Positions 24,681-33,294 of a DNA stretch of 64,000 bases are shown piece by piece (the first letter of the stretch is position 1; every line of letters starts with the position of its first letter). Made by a program: the position numbers and the translations under genes. Below the pieces are notes generated by a model. The model ran no database searches, was not told the origin of the DNA, and saw only the letters and a program-made list of their open reading frames with translations. The stretch comes from JASGDN01 sp049841275 (GTDB lineage: Bacteria > Chloroflexota > Chloroflexia > Thermomicrobiales > UBA6265): the NCBI GenBank assembly GCA_049841275.1, contig JASGDN010000049.1:11837-75836 (forward strand). Reading direction: 5' to 3'.

Positions 24681-25691
24681 CTACACATGCCCCAGCACGA
24701 ATCCATCCCGGTAGGGATCGGCCGGGTCGAAGAGCAACTGGCTCATGCCGACCAACGCTCCGCGCCCGGAGATCTCGACGATCACGGATGGCACCTCCCC
24801 CACCGTTTCCGACATCACGATCCGGCCGGAAAATGTCGAGCCGATGATGCTCTCGTTGAAGAACGTGTCGCCGATTCCCACCAACCCATCCTGCGCCAGG
24901 CAGGCCAGCTGCGCGGCAGTTCCAGTGCCACACGGCGAACGGTCGATGATGCCGCCCGCATAGACCGTGGCCGAACGAATACTGTACTCATCGTCGGGCG
25001 ACGGCTCCACGATCATGGTTCCATACAGCCCGGCAAGCGACTCGTCCACCGGATGCACCACATCCACCACGTTGGATACGGCCTGCCGAATCCCCACCCC
25101 CGCTTCCGAGAGCGCCTCCGCATTGGCCGGCGCGATCGACAGGCCGACCGCCTCCGCTTTCACAATGGCGTACCAGGCGCCGCCGAACGCGACGTCCACC
25201 GGGATTGTCGTGCCGCGATAGTCGATTTCGAGATCCTTGTACATCCGGAAGGACGGAATGTTTCGGAACCGGACATCGAGCACCCGTCCCTCGTCCACAC
25301 TCGCGCGGGCCTGGACATTCCCGACGATCGTCTCGAAGCGGATACGCACTTCTGGCCCGTCCGCCGGCACTGCTCCGGTCTCGATCAGGGCCGTCGTCAA
25401 TGCGATCAGGCCGTGACCGCTCAGCGTGCCATAGCCGCCAGCGGTCATGAAGATGACACCGTAGTCCGCCTCCGGGTCGACGGGCCTCAGCAGCAGCGCG
25501 CCCGTCAGCGAGGCATGCCCACGCGGTTCCAGCAGGAGCTTTCGCCGCAGGTGGTCGTAATTCGTCCGCAGATCGTTCAACCGATCGCGCATCGTGTTCC
25601 CGCGCAGCCGGGGCAGCCCGTGCGTCAGGATGCGAAGATGCTGGCCGCCCGCGTGGGCGTCGATCGTGGTCAGAACGGGGTCAGAGCGCAT
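24681..25691 (-). CDS. Proline racemase family protein, probable trans-3-hydroxy-L-proline dehydratase
   Basis: The 336-residue protein belongs to the proline racemase/hydroxyproline epimerase fold. The family start TTIDAHAGGQHLRILTHGLP and the second active-site motif DRSPCGTGTAAQLA (Cys254) are intact. The first catalytic position, normally Cys in MCGH, is Ser91 in TLSGHG. Racemases and epimerases need two Cys; family members with Ser or Thr at the first site are mostly trans-3-hydroxy-L-proline dehydratases, making pyrroline-2-carboxylate. That activity is therefore the best guess. The ATG at 25691 has AGGGGGAA upstream. It is a single gene on the same strand just upstream of the atp promoter; no proline catabolic partner is beside it. 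Confidence 0.83.
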   Translation of the reverse strand: MRSDPVLTTIDAHAGGQHLRILTHGLPRLRGNTMRDRLNDLRTNYDHLRRKLLLEPRGHASLTGALLLRPVDPEADYGVIFMTAGGYGTLSGHGLIALTTALIETGAVPADGPEVRIRFETIVGNVQARASVDEGRVLDVRFRNIPSFRMYKDLEIDYRGTTIPVDVAFGGAWYAIVKAEAVGLSIAPANAEALSEAGVGIRQAVSNVVDVVHPVDESLAGLYGTMIVEPSPDDEYSIRSATVYAGGIIDRSPCGTGTAAQLACLAQDGLVGIGDTFFNESIIGSTFSGRIVMSETVGEVPSVIVEISGRGALVGMSQLLFDPADPYRDGFVLGHV

Positions 25692-25916
25692 GAGTTCCCC
25701 CTCGGGATACGTGCTGGAATGGCCCTGGTAGGGTGAGATGGAACCGGCTGGTGCAGCCCCACACGACGCGCGGGCACGGGTCGTCAGTGTCCTGTCCCAT
25801 CGAAACACCGTGGCCGGCACGATGCGCCGCCATCCGGGGCGCGTTCGCCGGGTAGGATACCGCGCGATCTGGCGGATTCCCGTCAACGCTGGCCGTTCAC
25901 CCCAGTCAGGAGCGGG

Positions 25917-26696
25917 TCACCACCAGCCGTACGGGATGTTGCGATACGGGTCCAGTTCCGGGAAGACGCCGACCGCCACCAACGCCTCGACGCGGGCGAA
26001 AAAGGCGTCCAGCTCCTCGCGGCCCAGCAGTTCGCCGAGCTCCGCTCGCATTGCATCCTCCTCATCCGTCAGCCCGACCAGATCCTCCAGCAATAAGGGG
26101 TCGATGGGTACATCGTTGTATTGCCACAGCACGGTCCGCAGCTTCGGCTCGATATTGAACGTCAGCCCGTGGTCGATGCCCCACAACCGGCCGGACGCGC
26201 TGATCAGGCAGTGCGCGAGCTTGCGATCGGCGTTGTTGGCGATGTGATCGAAGAGCGCCATCCGCTCGATCTCGATCCGGCGTTGCCCCCAGAAGCGATG
26301 GTCGTCTTCATGGTCCGGATGCGGCTCGATATAGAGCTGCACGCTGCCCGATCCGTGTGGACCATCGCGCAGGACCGTCGGCGGCACCAGATTCCAGCCG
26401 AGCCGCCGGCTGAGCAGGTACGACGCCCGCTCGCGGTAGCTCAGCGTACCGGTCGGAAAGTCCCAGAGCGGACGTTCGCCCCGGCGCGGCTTGTAGATCG
26501 CCAGGTGCCCGCGCGCATCCTCATCCTCCGGTTCGAGGGCAACAGCGAACGTGTAGTTCGAGCCCCACGGCACGAGCGACGCCGCCGTAATTTCCGCCTC
26601 GGCGAGTAGGCGGATGGCCTCTTCCTCGGGCAGGTCGGCCTGGGCGACCGGTGTTCCGTCATCATTGTCCTGAAGGAGAAGGTGCAGGTCTGGCAT
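25917..26696 (-). CDS. SCO1664-family protein (PI3/4-kinase-like fold)
   Basis: The 259-residue protein matches the SCO1664 family of actinobacteria and Chloroflexota, a small kinase-like fold related to phosphatidylinositol 3/4-kinases with no known substrate. Typical blocks are the nucleotide-site-like AIYKPRRGERPLWDFPTGTL (about residues 72-91), GWNLVPPTVLRDGPHGSGSV, the catalytic-loop-like MALFDHIANNADRKLAHCL and the metal-like motif LWGIDHGLTFN. Actinobacterial homologues often adjoin a histidine-phosphatase gene; none is seen here. The ATG at 26696 is the last of several in-frame ATGs and starts close to the conserved part; 26717 and 26726 are alternatives. It is divergent from the FAH-family gene. 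Confidence 0.8.
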   Translation of the reverse strand: MPDLHLLLQDNDDGTPVAQADLPEEEAIRLLAEAEITAASLVPWGSNYTFAVALEPEDEDARGHLAIYKPRRGERPLWDFPTGTLSYRERASYLLSRRLGWNLVPPTVLRDGPHGSGSVQLYIEPHPDHEDDHRFWGQRRIEIERMALFDHIANNADRKLAHCLISASGRLWGIDHGLTFNIEPKLRTVLWQYNDVPIDPLLLEDLVGLTDEEDAMRAELGELLGREELDAFFARVEALVAVGVFPELDPYRNIPYGWW

Positions 26697-26773
26697 AGGG
26701 GGAACGTCCTGAATCATCGGGGGCATGTGCCGCGCTGCACGTCGGCCGCGATCGCCGCAACCGTCCTTCCAGG

Positions 26774-26853
26774 ATTGTAGCGGCACCCGCGGCCCCTCCG
26801 TCTGGATTCGGACCGCACGCCCCATCGCGCGATCCGGAAGGGACGGGTACAAT
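26774..26853. promoter_or_regulatory. Divergent -10 elements between the SCO1664-like and FAH-family genes
   Basis: TACAAT occurs on the minus strand at 26774-26779 and on the plus strand at 26848-26853, about 75-85 bp before each start codon. Neither has a convincing -35, so activator help or an error in my reading is possible. Confidence 0.35.
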
Positions 26854-26935
26854 CGCCGCAATTCCGTCGATGCTCGTCCGGCACCGGTCCGGACCCTGCC
26901 TCCACTCGATCCCACGCAAAGGAGCGTTCGATTCC

Positions 26936-27709
26936 ATGAAGATCGTGCGATACGCGGATGCGACTACGGGCACCCCCGCCTACGGCATTGTCGAGGGCGA
27001 CATGGTCTATGCCGCCCCTGGTGACCTCTTCGGTGGCCTCACGAAGGGCGACGCGGTCGGCCCGCTGGCCGACGTGAAGGTCGTCACCCCACTCGATCCG
27101 GGCAAGGTGCTCTGTATCGGGATGAACTACTTGAAGCATGTCACCGAGATCGATCCGACCCGGAAGGTGCCGACCGAACCGGTGGTCTTCATGAAGCCGA
27201 CCTCGGCCATCATCGGTCCGGGCGAGACGATCGAGATCGCGAACCCGCAGAACAACACCGACTACGAGGCGGAACTGGTCGTGGTGGTCGGCAAGACGGC
27301 CCGCCGCGTGGCCGAGGCCGATGCGCTCGACTACGTCCTCGGGTACACCTCGGGCAACGATGTTTCCGACCGCGTCCTGCAGGCCAAGGACGGCCAGTGG
27401 ATTCGCGCCAAGGGCTTCGATACCTACCTCCCGCTCGGCCCATCCATCGTCACCGACCTCGATCCGGCCAATACGAAGGTCGAGTCCCGCGTGAACGGTG
27501 AAACGCGCCAGTCCGACAACACCGACGGCCTGATCTTCAACGTGCCGTTCCTGGTCAGCTTCCTCAGCAACGTGATGACGCTCGATCCGGGCGACATCAT
27601 CATGACCGGCACCCCGTTCGGCGTCGGTCCGCTGAAGGACGGCGATGTCGTCGAGGTCGAGGTCGGTTCCATCGGGGTGCTCTCCAATCCGGTCGCAAAC
27701 CGCGCCTGA
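26936..27709 (+). CDS. Fumarylacetoacetate hydrolase family protein
   Basis: The 257-residue protein has the FAH C-terminal-domain fold, used for acylpyruvate hydrolysis, oxaloacetate decarboxylation or isomerisation of aromatic breakdown products. The core begins VLCIGMNYLKHVTE. It is followed by FMKPTSAIIGPGETI, the metal-site strand DYEAELVVVVGKTARRV, GYTSGNDVSDRVLQ, and the end DIIMTGTPFGVGPL. A short N-terminal domain (MKIVRYADATTG) is also typical. AAAGGAG precedes the ATG. There are no aromatic-degradation genes nearby, so the substrate cannot be named. A GC-rich stem-loop follows 42 bp after the stop. Confidence 0.9.
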   Translation: MKIVRYADATTGTPAYGIVEGDMVYAAPGDLFGGLTKGDAVGPLADVKVVTPLDPGKVLCIGMNYLKHVTEIDPTRKVPTEPVVFMKPTSAIIGPGETIEIANPQNNTDYEAELVVVVGKTARRVAEADALDYVLGYTSGNDVSDRVLQAKDGQWIRAKGFDTYLPLGPSIVTDLDPANTKVESRVNGETRQSDNTDGLIFNVPFLVSFLSNVMTLDPGDIIMTGTPFGVGPLKDGDVVEVEVGSIGVLSNPVANRA

Positions 27710-27750
27710 TCCCGAAGACGCCCCCGCCCACCCTCCTCATGGCATATCCC

Positions 27751-27787
27751 CCGCCCGGCCCCTGCATTTCTCCAGGGAGCCGGGCGG
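27751..27787 (+). terminator. Stem-loop after the FAH-family gene
   Basis: CCGCCCGGC (27751-27759) pairs with GCCGGGCGG (27779-27787). The stem continues with CCCTG against CAGGG across a 1-nt bulge, with an 8-nt loop. There is no T-tract, so termination would be weak or factor-dependent. Confidence 0.5.
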
Positions 27788-27870
27788 CGCTGCGTGTATC
27801 CTAGGCGAATACGTGCGGGCAGCACGCATGCCCCACCCTCGTCCGCCGCACGCACGGGAGGCAGATCCCC

Positions 27871-29229
27871 ATGAACGTCACCATGTTCGGAACCGGTTAC
27901 GTTGGCCTCGTCACCGGCGCCTGCTTCGCCGAGAGCGGCAACGATGTCATCTGCGTGGACATCGACGCAACGAAGATCGACGCGCTTCGCCGGGGCGAGA
28001 TTCCCATCTACGAACCCGGCCTCTCCGGGATCGTGAGCCAGAACGTGGCCGCCGGCCGCCTCACCTTCACCACCGATCCCCGTACAGGCATCGAGCCGGC
28101 CGAGGTCATCTTCATCGCTGTCGGCACGCCCTCGCTGCCCGATGGATCCTCCGACCTCCAGTATGTCCGGAATGTCGCCACCACGATCGGGCAACACCTC
28201 GCTCACGACACGGTGATCGTCAACAAGTCCACCGTGCCGATCGGGACCGCCGATCTGGTGGCGGGCATCATCAAGGAGCAGCTCGATGCCCGTGGCGTCG
28301 ATGTCTCCTTCGATGTCGTCTCGAATCCCGAATTCCTCAAGGAAGGCGCCGCCATCGACGACTTCCTCCGCCCGGACCGTATCGTGGTCGGCACAAGCAA
28401 CCCACACAGCCTCGAAGTCATGCAGCAGCTCTACGCGCCGTTCAACCGGAACCACAACCGCTTCCTGGCGATGGATGTCCGCTCCGCCGAACTCACCAAA
28501 TACGCGGCGAATGCCATGCTGGCAACCAAGATCTCGTTCATGAACGAGATCGCGAACATTGCCGAGCGGGTCGGTGCGAACATCGAGAACGTCCGCATCG
28601 GCATCGGCTCCGATTCGCGCATCGGCTACAACTTCATCTACGCCGGTATCGGGTACGGCGGCTCCTGTTTCCCGAAGGATGTCCGCGCCCTCGCGCATAC
28701 CGCCTGGACCAACGGCTACGATGCCGAATTGATCCAGGCGATCGAATCCGTCAACCAGCGGCAGAAGCGCGTGCTGCTCGACAAGATCGTGGAGCGCTTC
28801 CAGAGCGATCTTGCCGGGCGGACCTTCGCCATCTGGGGGCTCGCCTTCAAGCCGAAGACCGACGACATGCGCGATGCGCCGAGCCGCGCCATCATCGAGG
28901 GCCTGTGGGAACGCGGCGCCCGGGTTCAGGCATACGATCCGGAGGCAATGGACAGCGCCGAGCGCATCTACGGCGAGCGGCCGGACTTCATCCTCGCATC
29001 CGAGCGCGACGAGACGCTGCTCGGCGCCGATGCGCTCATCATCTGCACCGAATGGCGGCAGTTCCGCAGCCCGGACTTCAAGGAACTCCGCGCCTCGTTG
29101 AAGCAACCGCTGATCTTCGACGGCCGGAACATGTACGATCCGGACCGCATGGAGCGGGAGGGGATCGAGTACATCGGCATCGGCCTTGGGGATCGCGCCC
29201 TCGCTCCGTCGGTGGTACCGGCCGACTGA
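27871..29229 (+). CDS. ugd: UDP-glucose 6-dehydrogenase
   Basis: This 452-residue enzyme oxidises UDP-glucose to UDP-glucuronate with two NAD+, supplying uronic acid for surface polymers. The N-terminal Rossmann motif MFGTGYVGLVTGACFAESG spans residues 5-23. Catalytic residues are seen in EFLKEGAAIDDF, in TKYAANAMLATKISFMNEI with the active-site Lys and Asn, and in GYGGSCFPKD with catalytic Cys266. The C-terminal UDP-binding domain contains FAIWGLAFKPKTDDMRDAPS. GGGAGG precedes the ATG. No exopolysaccharide cluster surrounds it. It converges on ctaB, and both share a 19-bp terminator hairpin. Confidence 0.95.
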   Translation: MNVTMFGTGYVGLVTGACFAESGNDVICVDIDATKIDALRRGEIPIYEPGLSGIVSQNVAAGRLTFTTDPRTGIEPAEVIFIAVGTPSLPDGSSDLQYVRNVATTIGQHLAHDTVIVNKSTVPIGTADLVAGIIKEQLDARGVDVSFDVVSNPEFLKEGAAIDDFLRPDRIVVGTSNPHSLEVMQQLYAPFNRNHNRFLAMDVRSAELTKYAANAMLATKISFMNEIANIAERVGANIENVRIGIGSDSRIGYNFIYAGIGYGGSCFPKDVRALAHTAWTNGYDAELIQAIESVNQRQKRVLLDKIVERFQSDLAGRTFAIWGLAFKPKTDDMRDAPSRAIIEGLWERGARVQAYDPEAMDSAERIYGERPDFILASERDETLLGADALIICTEWRQFRSPDFKELRASLKQPLIFDGRNMYDPDRMEREGIEYIGIGLGDRALAPSVVPAD

Positions 29230-29252
29230 TTGCGATCGGGCCTTGCAGACTG

Positions 29253-29293
29253 AAGCAGCACACCCTCGCCATTGTGGCGAGGGTGTGCTGCTT
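29253..29293. terminator. Bidirectional terminator between ugd and ctaB
   Basis: Arms 29253-29271 and 29275-29293 are exact complements over 19 bp (AAGCAGCACACCCTCGCCA on the plus strand) with a 3-nt loop. It lies midway between two convergent genes and has AA/TT at the base. It should stop transcripts from both sides. Confidence 0.85.
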
Positions 29294-29316
29294 TCCAGGA
29301 ATCGAACGAACCGGGA

Positions 29317-30222
29317 TCAGCGGAGGATCAGCCGGTCCGCGACCATGACGGCGAAGATACCCGCCAGGAACCAGATCGAGTAGAAGAACGTCTGCCGCGC
29401 CCGCGCCTTGGACGGATCGACGAGCAGCTTCCACGCCAACACGAGGAACCAGCCGCACAGGGCCGCCGCCCCGATGAAGAAGATCCAGCCCATGCCGAAC
29501 GGCACCATCAACAGCGTCACCGCCGTCAGCAGCAGCGTGTAGAGCATGATCTGCTTGCGGGTCTCCTGATCGCCGGAGACCACTGGCAGCATCGGTACGT
29601 TCACGCGGCCATATTCGCCCTGCTTCAGCAGGGCCAGCGCCCAGAAATGCGGCGGTGTCCAATAGAAGATGATCGCGAAGAGGATCCACGCCGGCGGAGC
29701 CAACGTCCCCGTCACCGCGGCCCAGCCAACCAGCGGAGGCACCGCGCCCGCCGCACCGCCGATCACGATATTGTGCGGCGATGTGCGCTTGAGCCACATC
29801 GTATAGATGACCACGTAGTAGAGGTTCCCGATCAGCGCGAGGACCGCGGCCAGCCAGTTGACGAACACCCCGAGGAGCAGGAAGCCAAGGAGGGAAATGC
29901 CGAGTCCGAAGGTAAGCGCCGCCACGGGCTTGATCGTCCCGGTCACCGTGCCCCGGCTTTTCGTCCGGTGCATCTTCGCATCGATGTCGCGGTCGAACCA
30001 GCAATTGATGACATTGGCGCCGCCGGCCGTCAGCGTACCGCCGATCAGCGTCACGAGCACAATCCCGAACGATGGAACTCCCGCTTCCGCGATGAGCATT
30101 GCGCCCAGCGTCGTTACGAGCAGGAGCGTCAGGATGCCCGGTTTCATCAATTGAACGTAGTCGTTGGCCACGGCCTTCAGCCGCTGGACCTCGGTCTGCT
30201 CGATCGCTGCGAAATCACTCAC
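29317..30222 (-). CDS. ctaB: Protoheme IX farnesyltransferase (heme O synthase)
   Basis: The 301-residue membrane enzyme adds a farnesyl group to heme B to make heme O for terminal oxidases. About nine hydrophobic helices are visible. The Asp-rich prenyl-diphosphate site is NCWFDRDIDAKMHRTKSRG (about residues 72-90), as in all CtaB proteins. The start region SDFAAIEQTEVQRLKAVAND is cytoplasmic and is followed by the first helix IMKPGILTLLLVTTLGAM minus its first residue. Its presence implies an aerobic chain with a heme A or O oxidase elsewhere. It stands alone, with a shared terminator at its 3' end. Confidence 0.93.
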   Translation of the reverse strand: MSDFAAIEQTEVQRLKAVANDYVQLMKPGILTLLLVTTLGAMLIAEAGVPSFGIVLVTLIGGTLTAGGANVINCWFDRDIDAKMHRTKSRGTVTGTIKPVAALTFGLGISLLGFLLLGVFVNWLAAVLALIGNLYYVVIYTMWLKRTSPHNIVIGGAAGAVPPLVGWAAVTGTLAPPAWILFAIIFYWTPPHFWALALLKQGEYGRVNVPMLPVVSGDQETRKQIMLYTLLLTAVTLLMVPFGMGWIFFIGAAALCGWFLVLAWKLLVDPSKARARQTFFYSIWFLAGIFAVMVADRLILR

Positions 30223-30502
30223 ACGTCTGCTCCACCAGCCTGGTTCGAATGGTCACGGAATGGATCTGGAAGCCGGGATGCCACGATCATCCGCCATGCG
30301 ACAATGCCTTCGCCCGCACCCACGCGCAACGAAATTGGGGACGATCCAATCCCACCGCCCCATTGTACGACTCGGGGTCGCATCGCGCATCGCCATGACT
30401 CCGGCGGTCCGAGCGCCGATGCCCGATCAAACTCTTCCCGACACCACAGGTCGATCCCGGCTCCTTCAGGCCACAACCGGAGAATTGATCGCATCTACCC
30501 TC
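30223..30502. other. Intergenic stretch upstream of ctaB and the small plus-strand gene
   Basis: This stretch separates divergent genes. I see no ORF with convincing codon pattern. It should hold the ctaB promoter on the minus strand, but no clear -35/-10 pair was found. The plus-strand promoter at 30503-30531 follows. Confidence 0.5.
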
Positions 30503-30531
30503 TTGACAAACTTGGAACGATCCGAGATTCT
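30503..30531 (+). promoter_or_regulatory. Sigma70-type promoter of the small gene at 30660
   Basis: A consensus TTGACA (30503-30508) is followed after exactly 17 bp by GATTCT (30526-30531). The local sequence is AT-rich. The predicted leader is about 120 nt, ending in AAGGAG 7 nt before the ATG. Confidence 0.65.
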
Positions 30532-30659
30532 GTGAATTATCTCACGAGCGCCGTATACCGTTCGTTACCCTGCGCTCGTCGACCGCCCAATCGATCGACT
30601 CTGCCCGTCCGGCCTTGCGCGTTCATCGGCGAACGCGTCCGCATCGAAGGAGATGTCTC

Positions 30660-30935
30660 ATGGTTGCCGCATCATCGTTGCTGCTCGATCCGAGCGACTA
30701 CAAAACCTTTCTCTCGCCCGGTCAGCGTTTCGTCGCCAGCGATCTCATCACCGAGGCCGGCTCCGGTGAGGTGACCGTCGCCCGCCTTGTTTACGATCGC
30801 TATGGCTTCCTGCACGTCACGCTGCGTACCGAGGATGGCCGGGAAATCAGCGCCTTCGCCGAGCAGATCGAGGTCGCGATCGAGGAAGGGCACCTGAGCC
30901 CCATCGGCACGCCATCGCTCGTCAGCGTCTGCTGA
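30660..30935 (+). CDS. Small protein of unknown function (91 aa)
   Basis: I do not recognise this 91-residue protein. It is soluble, without a signal peptide or membrane helix, and slightly acidic. The sequence suggests a small beta-rich fold: LSPGQRFVASDLITEA, then EVTVARLVYDRYGFLHVTLR, then GREISAFAEQIEVAIEEGHL. The single Cys is the last residue. It is probably a real, independently regulated gene. It has a good sigma70 promoter (30503), an AAGGAG site 7 nt before the ATG, codon use like its neighbours, and a hairpin terminator 35 bp after the stop. No partner gene is coupled to it, so the context gives no function. Confidence 0.75.
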   Translation: MVAASSLLLDPSDYKTFLSPGQRFVASDLITEAGSGEVTVARLVYDRYGFLHVTLRTEDGREISAFAEQIEVAIEEGHLSPIGTPSLVSVC

Positions 30936-30969
30936 GACCATCCACCTCGCTGATCCTGTACGCAACAAA

Positions 30970-30994
30970 CACCCGGTCGAATATCGACCGGGTG
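30970..30994. terminator. Bidirectional terminator between the small gene and mscL
   Basis: CACCCGGTCGA (30970-30980) and TCGACCGGGTG (30984-30994) form a perfect 11-bp stem with a 3-nt loop between convergent genes. A short AAA / CTTG flank is present on each side. Confidence 0.8.
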
Positions 30995-31018
30995 CTTGTC
31001 GTCTGCCAGAACGGATCG

Positions 31019-31489
31019 TTACGCCATTGCGCCAACCGGCTCCAACGGCAGTTCCGACGTGCAGAATCCACAGCGAGTTGCCTCGATCGGCACCTCGTTG
31101 ATGCAGTATGGGCACTTCTTCGTGGTCGGGTCCGCAGGTGGTTCGGAACGCGACCGTGCGATGAGGATGTTTACCGGCTTCACGACAAAGAAGAACACAA
31201 CGGCCGCGACGATGACGAACGAAATCAGCGCGTTCAGGAAGGCACCAACGCCGAACCACGCGCCATTGATATGGAAGCCGATCGAGCTGAAGTCCGGCTG
31301 CCCACCGATCGCGGCGATCAACGGCGTGATGAAACTCTCGACCAACGCGGTGACGACTTGACCGAAGGCAGCGCCGATGACCACCGCCACCGCCAGATCG
31401 ACGACGTTGCCACGGAGCAGAAACGCCTTGAACTCGTCCAGCAATGGAGCATTTCCGACGGATTTCAGCCGCGCCAGGTTATCGCTCAT
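31019..31489 (-). CDS. mscL: Large-conductance mechanosensitive channel with C-terminal zinc ribbon
   Basis: MscL opens under membrane tension and releases solutes during hypo-osmotic shock. The 156-residue protein has the conserved start LLDEFKAFLLRGNVVDLAVA, the pore helix VVIGAAFGQVVTALVESFI, a short periplasmic loop and the second helix FLNALISFVIVAAVVFFFVV. After residue 120 the usual cytoplasmic helix bundle is replaced by a compact zinc-ribbon-like module, KCPYCINEVPIEATRCGFC, with Cys126, Cys129, Cys140 and Cys143. This makes the channel about 20 residues longer than E. coli MscL. It is a single gene converging on the small protein gene. Confidence 0.93.
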   Translation of the reverse strand: MSDNLARLKSVGNAPLLDEFKAFLLRGNVVDLAVAVVIGAAFGQVVTALVESFITPLIAAIGGQPDFSSIGFHINGAWFGVGAFLNALISFVIVAAVVFFFVVKPVNILIARSRSEPPADPTTKKCPYCINEVPIEATRCGFCTSELPLEPVGAMA

Positions 31490-31569
31490 GTCCCTCTCCT
31501 GACTCTTCGCCTACCGCGCACGAAGCAAACCTGCACAGCACAGGCCAGCTATGGGAATCCTGCCTTACG

Positions 31570-32799
31570 CTACTGCGGTGCGCAAGAGCTGGCCGATGCC
31601 GTGAGCGTATACGTCACCTCGCCGGTCTCGTTCCCCATGAAGAAGGTCTCCCCGCAGGCATTCGTGAACTCCGTCGCCGCCCCGATCGAGGTGTAGACCG
31701 TGAAGTTCGATCCCGCAATCGCCCCCGTCATCTGGCCTGGGTCCAGGTTTCCATCGAACACCGTCACCCCATCGGCCGTCACTACCACGTAGATGGACGA
31801 ATTGACCGCCGTGACGTTGATGCTCGTGATGTAGTTGCCGTTGGCGTCCTGCTGGGCCCCGCCCTCCTGCGGCGCTGCCGTACTGGTCGCCTGATCCGTC
31901 GTTCCCTGATTCGACGCGGGTTCGGTCGCTGCTGTGGTCGCCGCAGCAGTCCCCTGCACGCGAGGAACGCCCGCTGTCTCGTCCGACACGGACCCGCCGA
32001 TGGCGAGCACGACATAGACCGCCGGCGACGTTCCGGAGTTATGCACCGTGGCCGTGTTTGCGACCGTCTTGCCGTCTCCAACCACTAGCCGGTTCGCACC
32101 CTGGCCGTCATTCATGTCGACATCGACCTGGCCGCTCGTCACCATCACCAGCGCCGAGCCCGTGTGCGCACCAATCTGAGCCTGCTCGTCCGCCCGCAGG
32201 ACGTAGCGGGTCAGCGTCAGGGAATAGGTACCCTCACGGATGCCGCTGATGGCCGGCCCTTCGTAGAAAGCGGCGGATGGAACATCCGCTGCCGCCCCGA
32301 TCCGGAACGCCCAGGCCTTGGCCCCCGCCGCACCCATACCGGCGGAACCGCCCACGATCGTATACGGATCGTCGGCAGCCAGGAAGTACGCCGAGCCGGG
32401 ATCGAGTTGTGCCCGCTTGGCCGTCAGGTCGTTCCGCACGATCGCGGTACCGGACCGCTGGTAGAGGACCGCCGCAGGACCGGCCGCAGACTTGGCATCA
32501 GCGGGCGCGCCGAAACTCTCTTCCTGGACGGACCAGACGACATCGGTACCTGGCAAATAAACGAGTCCGGTCGCAAGGATGGCCGGTGCCCCCGCCCCCG
32601 TCGCCGCCTCGACCACCGGCGGCACCGTCGTCTCCGGAGCCGGCGTTGGCGAACCGACCGGCGTGGCATTCTGGGCCAGCGACAGGGACGGCCCCACAGC
32701 AAGCATCGACAGCAACACCATCATCGCCATCGTGCCCATTCGTCTGAGCAGTGCGCCCCCACCCGGTAGCCGTATAGACGGCGCAGATATCCTCTTCAA
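31570..32799 (-). CDS. Secreted cupin-like protein with RodZ-C-like (DUF4115) domain
   Basis: The 409-residue protein has a long n-region and a signal peptide (MAMMVLLSMLAVGPSLSLAQ, near residues 24-43), so it is exported. A Thr/Pro linker follows. Residues 70-270 look like a double-stranded beta-helix (cupin): LVYLPGTDVVWSVQEES early and the repeat-like YVLRADEQAQIGAHTGSALV later, ending with VHNSGTSPAVYVVLAIGG. After a Thr/Ala/Gln-rich linker, residues 320-400 resemble the RodZ C-terminal DUF4115 fold: INVTAVNSSIYVVVTADGVT, then FDGNLDPGQMTGAIAG. Two Cys near the end (NACGETFF and SSCAPQ) could form a disulphide. Ligand and role are unknown. It is monocistronic. Confidence 0.75.
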   Translation of the reverse strand: MKRISAPSIRLPGGGALLRRMGTMAMMVLLSMLAVGPSLSLAQNATPVGSPTPAPETTVPPVVEAATGAGAPAILATGLVYLPGTDVVWSVQEESFGAPADAKSAAGPAAVLYQRSGTAIVRNDLTAKRAQLDPGSAYFLAADDPYTIVGGSAGMGAAGAKAWAFRIGAAADVPSAAFYEGPAISGIREGTYSLTLTRYVLRADEQAQIGAHTGSALVMVTSGQVDVDMNDGQGANRLVVGDGKTVANTATVHNSGTSPAVYVVLAIGGSVSDETAGVPRVQGTAAATTAATEPASNQGTTDQATSTAAPQEGGAQQDANGNYITSINVTAVNSSIYVVVTADGVTVFDGNLDPGQMTGAIAGSNFTVYTSIGAATEFTNACGETFFMGNETGEVTYTLTASASSCAPQ

Positions 32800-33294
32800 T
32801 GCGATTCTCCTTCGCGCCTGGGTTGATCTGACCCCGGGCCAACGGCAGCTCGAACGAACTGTGCGGCGGCGTTCCCCCTCGCCTGCGCAGATCAGCAGAT
32901 GAACCGGAGTGTACCGACACCGTCCCTGACGTCCGAGTCCAGCCCGTCAGGCATGTACGTACACGCCGATCACACCCTTCTATCGTATCGCCAATATGGC
33001 AGGAAATCCAGCGCCGATGCCCTGTGGGGCATAGCATCATTGGCCCCTGACCCCAGGCCACGCACCCGCGCCATCGTCGAGGCGGCGTGACAAACCATCG
33101 GCGGCCCCAACGCTCACATCCGCCGGTCGCGGTTCCGTCCGGCACCGTGGCAGCCGGCGTGCGCATTCTCCGGCTAACGCCGCATGCTACGCTTCCTCGT
33201 CGAAACGAATCGGGCGGCGCTGACGTTCCTCCTTTCAGCGGCGTCATCTGGCCCCGCCAAAATCGCCTCGTCTCCGGGAAAGGACCCGTTCCGC
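32800..33294. other. Intergenic stretch between divergent genes
   Basis: About 495 bp lie between the secreted cupin-like gene (minus) and the GT39-type gene (plus). The plus-strand frame is open from an ATG at 33184, which may be an alternative start of the latter. A 10-bp palindrome TGTACGTACA occurs near 32955, and a minus-strand TACGAT about 50 bp upstream of it may be a -10. No gene is supported. Confidence 0.45.
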
